A stretch of 16,604 bases of DNA from Burkholderiaceae bacterium (GCA_030151165.1 JASLEM010000578.1:1-16604); one strand, 5' to 3'. Positions 1-6,407 are shown, counted from the stretch's first letter. Notes: generated by a model not told the origin, from the letters alone. Numbers and translations: made by a program.

Positions 1-62
1 TGTGGGCCAAGGAATACTCCGATGACGAGTACGCTCGTCTGTATCCTGAAGCATCGTCTTAG
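1..62 (+). CDS. C-terminal end of an unidentified protein (partial)
   Basis: An open frame enters from the left edge and ends at a TAG at 60-62. The last 19 residues, from position 3, read WAKEYSDDEYARLYPEASS. The tail is acidic and aromatic-rich. A strong hairpin terminator starts 22 bases after the stop, which supports a real gene end here. The fragment is too short to assign to a family. Codon use is mixed, like the rest of the AT-richer left part, so the gene probably belongs to the same island as abiE. Confidence 0.5.
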   Translation, partial: WAKEYSDDEYARLYPEASS

Positions 63-84
63 GATGCTGGCTCCTCCGCGTGCA

Positions 85-108
85 AACGGCCACCTCAGGG
101 TGGCCGTT
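85..108 (+). terminator. Rho-independent terminator of the upstream partial gene
   Basis: A perfect 10-bp stem (AACGGCCACC pairing with GGTGGCCGTT) closes a TCAG loop and runs into a short T-rich tail (GTTCATT). It lies 22 bases after the TAG at 60-62. The U-tract is short, but the stem is strong. Confidence 0.75.
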
Positions 109-579
109 GTTCATTGCGCTGGCAAACTGATCCACTTTGCCGTTGCCACACGTTGTTCAGAGAGGAACGAATTGCTGCCATGCGTTGAGCCCTGATGCAC
201 TCAGGCTCCCTGCTTCCCGGCAATCAGCAAAAAGTCATTGCGCCACAACTTACCCAACCTTTGTAACGGGCGATTTTCAGGGCTGCGCCTGCCTCATTGT
301 TGAGCAATTTGGTGACTTCACTGAGGTGCCTTCCGCGTACCGAACTGGCAGACTGTCGGCCTCATCCGGCCCATGTTCGACCATCGCGTTGTTCAGTGCT
401 GTAGCCCCAAAGTCGGAGCAACATTGCGCCCATCACCTCGCGGGTTGGGCCTTTGCGGGAGGGGAGGTGCTTCTTAGGCGGGGATCGGTGATTGCGTACC
501 GCCTCGAGGGCGGCATCGTCTGTTCATCAGTAGCAGCCGTCGAACGTCTGAGGCTCCTCCTTACAGTCGAGTCTCATGG
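109..579. other. Stretch without a recognisable gene
   Basis: Nothing here could be supported as a gene. An open frame at 137-586 on the plus strand gives a protein of no recognisable family, rich in Ser, Ala and Arg, with no ribosome binding site. The minus strand is interrupted by stops. Together with the operator region that follows, it makes an unusually long gap (63-754) between two genes. Such gaps are common in accessory islands and may hold degraded genes or a small RNA that I cannot recognise. Confidence 0.4.
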
Positions 580-775
580 TTTGTGAGCAATAGATGTTTT
601 GAAGGCACATGTTCCGCTCACAAAAAGTTAGGATCCCGGAGAGCGCGAGAGCCACCTACTCACAAAAGTTTGTGAGCAAAAGCTTTGATGTGAGCGCATC
701 TATTGCTCATAAAACGTGATTGTGCTATGCTTCGTGAGCAGTAAATGTTTTTTCATGACATTATTGGCTCACGAA
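580..775. promoter_or_regulatory. Operator array of abiE (six TGTGAGC-type half-sites)
   Basis: Six copies of a site close to TTTGTGAGCAATAGATG lie upstream of and across the abiEi start, in both orientations: plus at 580-596, minus at 615-625 (core only), an inverted pair at 659-676 (CTCACAAA, AG, TTTGTGAG), minus at 697-713 (16 of 17 bases identical to the 580 copy once reversed), plus at 731-747, and minus at 759-775. A further TGTGAGCG core lies at 690-696. AbiEi antitoxins are known to bind inverted repeats in their own promoter and repress the operon. The sites at 697-713 and 731-747 cover the predicted -35 and -10/start region, which fits negative autoregulation. Assigning these sites to AbiEi is an inference. 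Confidence 0.7.
703..731 (+). promoter_or_regulatory. Predicted abiE promoter
   Basis: TTGCTC (703-708) and TATGCT (726-731) are separated by 17 bases. A TGC directly before the -10 box makes an extended -10. Transcription would start near 738, which excludes a GTG start at 716 for abiEi. The promoter lies inside the operator array. Confidence 0.5.
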
Positions 776-1594
776 ATGGAACAAAGCAAGACGCTCGGCC
801 CCAGGACTTCCCGCTTGTTTGTCGGACTTCACGACGAAGGAAGAGTCGTATTCGATTTGGCAAAGGCGGCCGCCTTAATGGAAGTGCCTCGCGACCGAGC
901 AGCCGTGCTGGTACACGCTGCCATCAAGCGTGGCTTGGTGACGCCCATCAAGCGCGGACTGTACAACCTCGTTCCCTTCGAGCTTGGTTCAACGAGCTTT
1001 CATCTGGAAGACCGCTACCTGTTGGTGACCGAAAGCGTTGGCGACATGCCGTATTTTTTATCGCACGCGTCAGCTATGGACATCCACGACTTAGCAACGC
1101 AGCCTCACTTCGATATTTATGTGACCTCGACTCGTCGCAGAAAGGATATCAACTTGGGCGGCGCGAAAACTCACTTCGTTTGGGCGCCAGACTCGCGCTT
1201 TTTTGGATATTCGAAAATCCAAGCCGGGACTGCTAGAGCCATTGTCAGCGATATCGAGAGAACCCTGCTGGATGGAGCATCTCTCCCGGCATACTGCGGA
1301 GGTTTTATCGAAGTTGCGAAAGCCTTCTTTATGGCCAAGAATAGAATTGATAGCCAGAAACTCATCAATTATTCTCAGAGGTTTGATAAAGCTGCGGTAA
1401 TTCGGCGATCAGGCTTCCTGCTCGAGCTTTTCGAAATGGCTGACGTGGCCACTTTAGACAAGCTTGCCAGAGAGTTGCCCAGCGGATATATTCGACTTGA
1501 CCCAGACCTGCCTGACGAGGGTAAGGCAGATACGAAGTGGGGACTTAAATTGAACGTTTCTGCGCAAGAAATCCAAAACGCGGTAAGCCATTAA
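755..1594 (+). CDS. abiEi: AbiEi-type antitoxin and autorepressor (type IV toxin-antitoxin)
   Basis: The protein has 279 residues from the ATG at 755. Residues 20-75 form a winged-helix domain typical of AbiEi antitoxins (SRLF to KRGLYNLVP). The C-terminal part has the family pattern LLDGASLPAYCGGFIEVAKA (171-190), RRSGFLLELFE (217-227) and a basic KWGLKLNV strand near the end. AbiEi represses the operon and counteracts AbiEii without a stable protein complex. Neither start has a good ribosome binding site. ATG 776 (MEQSKTL) is possible; GTG 716 lies upstream of the predicted transcript start. The gene abuts abiEii with no intervening base. Codon use is markedly less GC-biased than in the genes after 3100, a sign of acquisition. 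The family call is confident; the exact start is not. Confidence 0.85.
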   Translation: MTLLAHEMEQSKTLGPRTSRLFVGLHDEGRVVFDLAKAAALMEVPRDRAAVLVHAAIKRGLVTPIKRGLYNLVPFELGSTSFHLEDRYLLVTESVGDMPYFLSHASAMDIHDLATQPHFDIYVTSTRRRKDINLGGAKTHFVWAPDSRFFGYSKIQAGTARAIVSDIERTLLDGASLPAYCGGFIEVAKAFFMAKNRIDSQKLINYSQRFDKAAVIRRSGFLLELFEMADVATLDKLARELPSGYIRLDPDLPDEGKADTKWGLKLNVSAQEIQNAVSH

Positions 1595-2476
1595 ATGATT
1601 TCTCAGCGTGAAATTGCCAAGTTGGCCAATAGGCTCTATCAAGAAGCCATCGAGAAGGTGGGGAAGAAAGCTGCGAGGCGCATCCCCGAGGACGTGATTG
1701 AGAGAGACTACGTCCTTGCATGGTTTCTAACTGAGCTGGCAGCGCATCCCCGGCTGTCTAAGGCGCTTGCATTTAAAGGAGGAACGGCGCTTCGTCGAAT
1801 TCATTTCGGAGAATATCGCTTCTCAGAGGATCTGGACTTTTCACTGACTGAGCCACTGCCAGTCGTTGACCTGTTTTCAGACCTCCGTGAAGTATTTTCA
1901 TCGCTTTATACGAATAGCGGAATCCAATTCGGACTGGATGAGACGACGTTAACAACGCATGTCCACACCGATACCTTCTACCTGACATATCGAGGGCCGC
2001 TGCCAAAGAGCAGTAGTGTCAAAGTTGATGTGAGTCGAGACGAAATTATCGTCTTTCCACTCGAGCAAAAGCCAGTATTGCGAACGTATCCCGAATACGT
2101 AGATTTGCCGGTCGATACTGCACCTCCGCTGCAAGTCTACGCGTTCTACGAAATTGTGGTAGAGAAAACCTTGGCCATTACCGACGGCGCACGCCGGGAG
2201 CCGCGCGATTTGTACGACCTCTGGTTTATTATGAATGAAAAGCATGTTGAGTATCCAGGGGAACTAGTCGACGGTCTCAACCGGAAACTTGCCAGCCGTC
2301 CAGGCCGAGCAGACGATGTCTTGGCCCCTCGACTCGAGCGTGCACTTCCGACATTGAAGAAGGCTTGGGAGCAACGCCTCGGCGCTCAGGTCGATATGCT
2401 TCCCGGCTTTGACGAGTGCTTCCGGGATGTGCGCAAACTCATTAGCGATTTCGACGGCCTGCGCGGGAAGGGCTGA
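1595..2476 (+). CDS. abiEii: AbiEii nucleotidyltransferase toxin (type IV toxin-antitoxin, abortive infection)
   Basis: The protein has 293 residues, the usual size of the AbiEii (formerly DUF1814) family. All four family motifs are visible: FKGGTAL (60-66) with SEDLDF (77-82), which is the nucleotidyltransferase GG and DxD signature; KVDVS (143-147); EKTLA (190-194); and RDLYDLWF (204-211). Members of this family are NTP-transferases that stall growth and can block phage propagation. The nearest characterised relatives modify tRNA ends, but the target here cannot be read from the sequence. The start codon follows the abiEi stop directly (TAA then ATG) and has no own ribosome binding site, so translation is probably coupled. 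No truncation or missing motif is seen, so the toxin looks functional. Confidence 0.9.
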   Translation: MISQREIAKLANRLYQEAIEKVGKKAARRIPEDVIERDYVLAWFLTELAAHPRLSKALAFKGGTALRRIHFGEYRFSEDLDFSLTEPLPVVDLFSDLREVFSSLYTNSGIQFGLDETTLTTHVHTDTFYLTYRGPLPKSSSVKVDVSRDEIIVFPLEQKPVLRTYPEYVDLPVDTAPPLQVYAFYEIVVEKTLAITDGARREPRDLYDLWFIMNEKHVEYPGELVDGLNRKLASRPGRADDVLAPRLERALPTLKKAWEQRLGAQVDMLPGFDECFRDVRKLISDFDGLRGKG

Positions 2477-2532
2477 GTCAGCCGCTTTTCGTCTTTGGCG
2501 GCCGACAAGGGGTTATATGAACTTTGGGTCAG

Positions 2533-2793
2533 GTGCGCGTAGTGCCCGGCATAAAGCTAAAGCTCCACACCGGGCTTGAGGCGATGCTGGATGAGGCCGA
2601 GACCATCAGCTCCTTCGTTGAGGAGGCCGTCCGGGGCCGATGAAGTACCGCTGCACGCTGGCCCAATTCGTGGCTCGCGGCGAGGAGGCTTGGCAGGAGT
2701 ACGAGGTGCTGGCCAGTCGAGCCCGGTTGACGAGGTCTTCAACCAGACGCAGACGCGGCGCCAGCACCTGCGCTCCAGACAGAAGCGGTTTCG
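2533..2793 (+). pseudogene. Frameshifted remnant of a ribbon-helix-helix antitoxin
   Basis: Three reading frames together read like one small antitoxin. From 2533 the frame gives IKLKLHTGLEAMLDEAETIS and then SFVEEAVRGR, stopping at 2641-2643. This is a typical ribbon-helix-helix strand and two helices. A second frame from 2640 continues with LAQFVARGEEAWQEYE. A third frame near 2720 continues with SSPVDEVFNQTQTRRQ. In intact antitoxins of this type (the group often annotated YlcI/YnfO-like) these three blocks occur in this order in one frame, with the ARGEEAW and DEVF segments after the DNA-binding part. At least two frameshifts therefore separate the pieces. This is recognition by pattern only; the family name is less certain than the decay. 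Confidence 0.5.
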
Positions 2794-2950
2794 AAGTGCC
2801 GAGGTTTGGTTGACCTTGGCACCTAGGAGAGTTGGCTGCAGGCGGCTGCCAGCACCGCTGAAAGTCAGAATTGGGTGGCTGAAGTAGTCAGGTGAAGCAA
2901 TCCCGGCTGCATTCAGGGCATTGGAGCTGTGCGAGCTTTCATGCGGGTTA
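2794..2950 (+). pseudogene. Possible scrap of the partner toxin
   Basis: Directly after the antitoxin remnant, where a RelE/ParE-type toxin gene usually starts, the translations contain VWLTLAPRR (from about 2800) and, in another frame, SWLQAAAS (from about 2831). LTLAPRA-like starts and a Trp-rich second helix are common in ParE-like toxins. No frame stays open long enough for a toxin, so if it is one it is dead. This rests on position and two short matches and is weak. Confidence 0.2.
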
Positions 2951-2959
2951 GGGAGTCAA

Positions 2960-3064
2960 AGCTCAAGACCAAATATGACTCTGCTCGGAAAATAGGCAGA
3001 TCTTGCAGTCGAGAGCCCAAGACAGTTCGCTAGCTCAAGACTAATTGTGAAAGCCCAAGACACA
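2960..3064 (-). repeat. Four copies of GTCTTGRGCT: probable transposon end
   Basis: The core AGCYCAAGAC occurs four times in the same orientation, at 2960-2969, 3014-3023, 3032-3041 and 3052-3061, with steps of 54, 18 and 20 bases. Read on the minus strand each is GTCTTGRGCT, usually followed by TTTC or similar. The outermost copy is preceded by TGT (TGTGTCTTGGGC starting at 3064). An array of about 20-base sites beginning with TGT at one edge is the layout of TnsB/TniA/Mu-type transposase-binding ends. The array sits exactly where base composition changes. The element would extend leftwards and include abiE. No transposase gene is in the window, so this is an inference. Confidence 0.5.
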
Positions 3065-3068
3065 ATTA
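3042..3068. repeat. 8-bp inverted repeat at the island edge
   Basis: TAATTGTG (3042-3049) and CACAATTA (3061-3068) are perfect inverted copies around an 11-base centre that carries the outermost AGCCCAAGAC site. The repeat may be part of the transposase-binding geometry at the element end, or an operator. AT-rich sequence stops at about 3073. Confidence 0.5.
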
Positions 3069-3105
3069 TGTTTAGCCAGCGGGCCGCCCGCCATCCAGCT
3101 TCCTG

Positions 3106-3723
3106 ATGCCCGCCACGTCCAGCCTGATCCTCACGATGCTGCGCCACCAGATGCGGCCGACGGAGGTCGAGGACCGCCTGCTCGCGGTCACCGACGTCCG
3201 TGCCGTGCAGTTGCGAGGCATCGCCGAGGCGCTGAACCCGAAGCCCAAGCGCGACAAGGGCGCGCCGCGCGACCGCACGCGAGACCACCGCGACCTGTGG
3301 GGCAGCGCGCAGCGCCGCCTCGCCGCCACGGCGATCTTCATGCTGCAGCGGCGCCTCGTCGGGATCGGTGTCGAAGCCTTCGAGGCGATGGTGCGCGCGT
3401 ACGACTACTACGCGCTGGCCTACGACCCCGATTGCGGCGTCACGCTGAGCCGGCTGCTGAAGGACGTGTTCACGCCGATGCGCGAGGGCAGCGACACGCA
3501 CCTGAGCCACTGCGTGAAATGCGGCGTCGTGCACCTCGCGCACGAGGAGAAGAGCGGCATCATCGAATGCCCGGTGTGCGTGCTGTCGCGCACCGGCAAG
3601 TTCGGCCAGCGGCGCTCGCGCATCGACAAGCCCGACTCGCTGCCGGGCATGCGCGACTTCGGCGGTTGGCCCAGCGGCAGTGCGTGGCCGGTCGCACTCG
3701 TCGCGGAGGGCTCGCCCGCGTAG
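3106..3723 (+). CDS. FlhC-like zinc-binding transcriptional regulator
   Basis: The protein has 205 residues; E. coli FlhC has 192. The zinc site is C136-x2-C139-x15-C155-x2-C158, nearly the spacing of FlhC (C-x2-C-x16-C-x2-C), with a His-rich stretch between the Cys pairs in both. Upstream, FEAMVRAYDYY (92-102) matches the position and character of the FlhC helix GVDAVIKAYRLY, and the N-terminal helices fit the FlhC layout. FlhC acts with FlhD as a heteromeric activator of flagellar operons. No flhD lies next to it: the presumed transposon end is about 40 bases upstream. There is no good ribosome binding site, and an in-frame stop at 3073-3075 limits N-terminal extension. It is divergent from classical FlhC, so it may control something other than flagella. 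Confidence 0.6.
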   Translation: MPATSSLILTMLRHQMRPTEVEDRLLAVTDVRAVQLRGIAEALNPKPKRDKGAPRDRTRDHRDLWGSAQRRLAATAIFMLQRRLVGIGVEAFEAMVRAYDYYALAYDPDCGVTLSRLLKDVFTPMREGSDTHLSHCVKCGVVHLAHEEKSGIIECPVCVLSRTGKFGQRRSRIDKPDSLPGMRDFGGWPSGSAWPVALVAEGSPA

Positions 3724-3776
3724 ACGCAGCCCACGGCGACGCTCGAAGCTTCCCCGGCGCGTTTGTCGAAGGGCGG

Positions 3777-3819
3777 CGGCGGTTCGTCCGCGTGTGGGGG
3801 CACACGGACGAAGCCGCCG
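3777..3819. terminator. Long hairpin between convergent genes
   Basis: The arms 3777-3796 and 3801-3819 pair almost completely (CGGCGG, TTCGTCC and GTGTG against CACAC, GGACGAA and CCGCCG), with a 2-base bulge, a 1-base bulge and a GGGG loop. It lies between the stop of the flhC-like gene (3723) and the end of the minus-strand gene (3880). It may serve both transcripts. There is no U-tract on either side, so its terminator role is inferred from position. Confidence 0.45.
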
Positions 3820-3879
3820 TGCCGCCCGTCCGTCAGCGCGCTCTTTTCCTCGGCGTCGACGCTCGACCGCGTCGTCGCG

Positions 3880-4428
3880 TCACCTCGGCCAGAGCTGGTC
3901 GACGAGCGCATCCAGGTCGAGCTTGTGCCCGGCCTGCTTTCCCGCCTCGCGCCATTCCGGCGGCACCGGGGCGTATTTCTCCGGCGGCTTCGCGCCCCAC
4001 AGGCTCACGCGCAGCGCGAACACGATGTTGCCGTCCTTGACCGGCGTCGGCGGCACGGTCTCGACGACGTGCGCCAGCGCGGTGGCCGTCTTGTCGCTGA
4101 GCGTGGGCTTGAAGTCGAACCACGCGTGCGCGAGGCCGCCGGGCCGCACCGCGACGACGATGAACCCGGACGCCGGCAACTGCTGCGGGTTCTCGCGCAT
4201 CGCCTGTGTCTCCGCCTCGCCGAGCCGCTTCAGGTACTCGGCCATCGCGTCGGCGCCGCCGTCGACGCGCTGCTCGATCAGCGAGCCCGGCTGGAGCAGG
4301 ACGATGTCGAGCTGCTGCAGCGGCAGGACGGCGAAGGCCGCGCGCGGCATCGCGAGGCCGGCCAGCAGGCCGATCGCGAGCGTCGCCGTGGCACGCCAAC
4401 GGGCGCGGGGTCGTCGAGACGCCGACAT
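3880..4428 (-). CDS. Exported protein of unknown function
   Basis: From the ATG at 4428 the protein has 182 residues and starts with a clear signal peptide: several Arg, a hydrophobic stretch (ATLAIGLLAGLA) and an Ala-x-Ala-like cleavage site (AAFA, then VLPLQQ). GAGG lies 8 bases before this start. Longer in-frame starts at 4521 (MPSPLRL) and 4602 exist, but they would bury the signal peptide behind an EAEAEAEAAT stretch. The mature part has a predicted beta-rich centre (GFIVVAVRPGGLAHAWFDF, then NIVFALRVSLWG) and ends in LVDQLWPR. There are no Cys residues. I do not recognise the family; a TonB-C-like fold is only a loose impression. It converges with the flhC-like gene. Confidence 0.65.
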   Translation of the reverse strand: MSASRRPRARWRATATLAIGLLAGLAMPRAAFAVLPLQQLDIVLLQPGSLIEQRVDGGADAMAEYLKRLGEAETQAMRENPQQLPASGFIVVAVRPGGLAHAWFDFKPTLSDKTATALAHVVETVPPTPVKDGNIVFALRVSLWGAKPPEKYAPVPPEWREAGKQAGHKLDLDALVDQLWPR

Positions 4429-4434
4429 CGTCGC

Positions 4435-4458
4435 GGCCTCGGCCTCGGCCTCGGTCTC
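4435..4458. repeat. Hexanucleotide tandem repeat (GGCCTC, four units)
   Basis: Three perfect GGCCTC units and a fourth changed to GGTCTC lie just upstream of the preferred minus-strand start at 4428. In the longer alternative reading frame they encode the EAEAEAE stretch. A change in copy number would not shift the frame. Confidence 0.7.
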
Positions 4459-4705
4459 GATCGGGGCGGACGGCGGTGCCGCATCGGTGTCGCGGGCGTC
4501 GAGGCGGAGGGGCGAGGGCATGCGATGAAACGTGTCGTGGAAAGGTGTCGTGTGTCCGCGTCGCCGGAGGCGGGCGATCGCGCCTGGAAAACGTGTCCGC
4601 ATTCTCCCATTCGCGTCCGGTCGCGCAGGGCCGCGCGAGCCCGATCACCGCACGCGCCAGTCGCGCGGCAGCGTACGTCGGGCGCGATCGGTTCCAATAC
4701 GGGGC

Positions 4706-5071
4706 ATGAAACCCGTGAACCCGAACGGCGGCCTCGTCTATTCGACCGAGGCTGGCCGCATGTGCCCCGTCTGCCGGTCGCCGATCGCGCAGTGCAGTTG
4801 CAGGAAGGCCGGCGCGGCGGCGCCGCCGTCGGACGGCGTCGTGCGCCTGTTCTTCGAGACCAAGGGCCGCGGCGGCAAGGGCGTGACCGTCGTGCGCGGC
4901 CTGGGCCTCGACGACGCCGCGCTCGCCGCGCTCGGCAAGAAGCTGAAGGCCGCGTGCGGTGTCGGCGGGACGGCCAAGGACGGCGTCGTCGAACTGCAGG
5001 GCGACCACCGCGACCGCGTGATGGCGCTGCTGAAGGAGCAGGGGCGCAACGTCAAGAAGGCCGGCGGCTGA
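4706..5071 (+). CDS. yciH: SUI1/YciH-family translation initiation factor
   Basis: The protein has 121 residues. The family blocks are clear: LVYSTEAGRM at the N-terminus, the basic loop ETKGRGGKGVTVVRGL (51-66), KKLKAACGVGGTAKDGVVEL and GDHRDRVMALLKEQGRNVKK, as in bacterial YciH and eukaryotic eIF1. Such proteins bind the small ribosomal subunit and influence start-site fidelity; in bacteria the role is accessory. Unlike E. coli YciH, it carries four cysteines near the N-terminus (C20, C23, C30, C32), which could hold a metal. The start at 4706 gives the family's usual N-terminus. The gene ends in a hairpin shared with the convergent VOC gene. Confidence 0.9.
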   Translation: MKPVNPNGGLVYSTEAGRMCPVCRSPIAQCSCRKAGAAAPPSDGVVRLFFETKGRGGKGVTVVRGLGLDDAALAALGKKLKAACGVGGTAKDGVVELQGDHRDRVMALLKEQGRNVKKAGG

Positions 5072-5103
5072 CGGCGACGATGGCCACCGGCGGCGTGGTC
5101 AGG

Positions 5104-5126
5104 CCTCGCGCGCGTCTCGCGCGAGG
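5104..5126. terminator. Bidirectional hairpin between yciH and the VOC gene
   Basis: A perfect 9-bp stem (CCTCGCGCG with CGCGCGAGG) closes a 5-base loop (CGTCT). It sits in the 70-base gap between two convergent stops (5071 and 5142). There is no U-tract, which is common in very GC-rich genomes. Confidence 0.5.
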
Positions 5127-5141
5127 GGCGATCCGCTGCGA

Positions 5142-5537
5142 TCAGTCCGGCGCGTAGACCCGGAACTGGATCACGTTGCCTTCCGGGTCGAAGCCGTCGC
5201 ACACGCGCGCGCCCTGGAAATTCCACTCCTTGTCCGGCGGGTTCAGCCCGCCCCCGGCGGCCGCGGCGGCGCTGCGGGTGTCGGCGAGGCTGTCGACGAC
5301 GAACACCAGCTTGAACGCGGTGTTCTCGCGGCGCGCCGGCGGCGACGAGATCTCGATGCGCGCGGCGGTCGCGGCGGGGATCGCGACGATCACCAGCTCG
5401 AGCGCCTCCGACTCGAGGACGACGTGGTCGTCGACCTCGTGCATGACCTCGAGCGCCGCGACCTCGGCATAGAAGCGGGCGAGTCGCGCGACATCCTTGG
5501 CGTGGACGATGGCGCCGGCGGCGATGGGTTCTGACAC
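5142..5537 (-). CDS. VOC-fold (glyoxalase/dioxygenase superfamily) protein
   Basis: The protein has 131 residues from a GTG at 5537, with GGAG 6 bases upstream of it. It has a typical vicinal-oxygen-chelate domain: AIVHAKDVARLARFYAEVAALEV at the N-terminus, a central LELVIVAIP strand, then AFKLVFVVDSLADTRSAAAAAGG, and the closing FDPEGNVIQFRVY block. Such proteins are glyoxalase I-like lyases, extradiol dioxygenase relatives or antibiotic-binding proteins; the substrate cannot be told from the sequence. Metal ligands are not all present in the standard places: His is seen in IVHAKD, but the last block has Gln-Phe rather than a clear Glu ligand. The gene diverges from the isochorismatase gene. 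Confidence 0.85.
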   Translation of the reverse strand: MSEPIAAGAIVHAKDVARLARFYAEVAALEVMHEVDDHVVLESEALELVIVAIPAATAARIEISSPPARRENTAFKLVFVVDSLADTRSAAAAAGGGLNPPDKEWNFQGARVCDGFDPEGNVIQFRVYAPD

Positions 5538-5589
5538 GACGGGCTCCGTGGGGGTGAGGCGGGCCCCGATGTTACCGAGGCGTGGCGCC

Positions 5590-5617
5590 TTGCGTCGGCG
5601 TGTGCTTCCGATATCGT
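5590..5617 (+). promoter_or_regulatory. Possible promoter of the isochorismatase gene
   Basis: TTGCGT (5590-5595) and TATCGT (5612-5617) are 16 bases apart, in the 112-base gap between two divergent genes. Each box matches the sigma-70 consensus at four of six positions, so this is moderate support only. Confidence 0.3.
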
Positions 5618-5649
5618 CGAGGCCTTCCTCAGCTCCCGGGGCGAATCCC

Positions 5650-6231
5650 ATGGCAACGGCGCGAACGGGTCGACGGACCGTCCTGCTGGTCGTCGACGTG
5701 CAGGTCGGCGTGGTGCGCGAGGCGTGGGACGCCGAGCGCGTGATCGGCAACGTCGCGCGGGTGGTCGAGCGGGCGCGTGCGCAGGGCGTGCCGGTGATCT
5801 GGGTGCAGCATTCGGACGACGAGCTGGCGCCGGGCAGTCCCGACTGGCAATGGGCGCCCGCGCTGGTGCCCGCCCCGGCCGAGTCGTCGATCCACAAGCA
5901 TTTCAACTCCGCGTTCGAGGCGACGACGCTCGAGGCCGAACTCGCCGCGATCGGCGCGACGCACATCGTGCTGGCCGGCGCCGCGAGCAACTGGTGCATC
6001 CGCGCGACCGCCCACGCCGCGCTGGAGCGCGGCTACGACCTCACGCTGGTCAGCGACGCGCACACGGCGCCGGCGCTCGTGCTGGAGGACGGCGGCCGCG
6101 TCGAGGCCGCCGACATCGTGCGCGAGCTCAACGTCGCGATGACGTGGATGAGCTATCCGGGCCGCACGACCGGCACCGCCGCGGCCGCGGACGTCGACTT
6201 CGGCGACGAACGTCGCGCGCGCCGCGCCTGA
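5650..6231 (+). CDS. Isochorismatase-family cysteine hydrolase
   Basis: The protein has 193 residues. The fold and catalytic triad of the isochorismatase-like hydrolases are visible: D16 in LLVVDVQVG, K83 in HKHFNSAF and C116 in AGAASNWCIRATA, followed by the SDAHT block and a C-terminal helix. Enzymes of this family hydrolyse C-N bonds (nicotinamidase, N-carbamoyl amidases) or the isochorismate ether. The substrate is unknown here. The start at 5650 was chosen because it gives the family's usual short N-terminus; longer in-frame starts overlap the divergent VOC gene. No signal peptide, so it is cytoplasmic. Confidence 0.85.
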   Translation: MATARTGRRTVLLVVDVQVGVVREAWDAERVIGNVARVVERARAQGVPVIWVQHSDDELAPGSPDWQWAPALVPAPAESSIHKHFNSAFEATTLEAELAAIGATHIVLAGAASNWCIRATAHAALERGYDLTLVSDAHTAPALVLEDGGRVEAADIVRELNVAMTWMSYPGRTTGTAAAADVDFGDERRARRA

Positions 6232-6289
6232 CCGCGATGTGCCGCGAGGCGATCTTCGACGATCGGCCGACGCGCGGCCGGCGCAATTG

Positions 6290-6303
6290 TGTCAGGGCTG
6301 ACA
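6290..6303. promoter_or_regulatory. Inverted repeat TGTCAG-GG-CTGACA
   Basis: A perfect 6-bp inverted repeat with a 2-base spacer lies in the 176-base gap before the amphipathic-protein gene, about 105 bases upstream of its ATG. It is a candidate binding site for a dimeric regulator. A TACGAT box at 6369-6374 could be the -10 of that gene. Confidence 0.35.
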
Positions 6304-6407
6304 TCGATCTCACGGACAGCGCCGGAGTTCACCGGCTGTTGCCACGTTCGCGGCGCGGCCCGCGACGATACGATGGCGCCACCTGTCCCGGGTCTCGAGG
6401 ATTTCCC

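Noticed and set aside
137..586. Open frame of 149 codons in the left gap
   Set aside because: No ribosome binding site, no recognisable family and unlikely composition; kept only as part of the gap description.
716..754. GTG at 716 as the abiEi start
   Set aside because: It lies upstream of the predicted transcript start (about 738), between the -35 and -10 boxes, and inside the operator array.
2817..2840. TTGGCAC as a sigma-54 -24 box
   Set aside because: There is no GC pair 12 bases downstream of the GG, and it lies in a decayed gene.
3833..5157. Long overlapping open frames on both strands across the exported-protein and yciH genes
   Set aside because: Arg/Ala/Pro-rich shadows produced by the lack of AT-rich stop codons; they ignore the clear signal peptide and SUI1 motifs.
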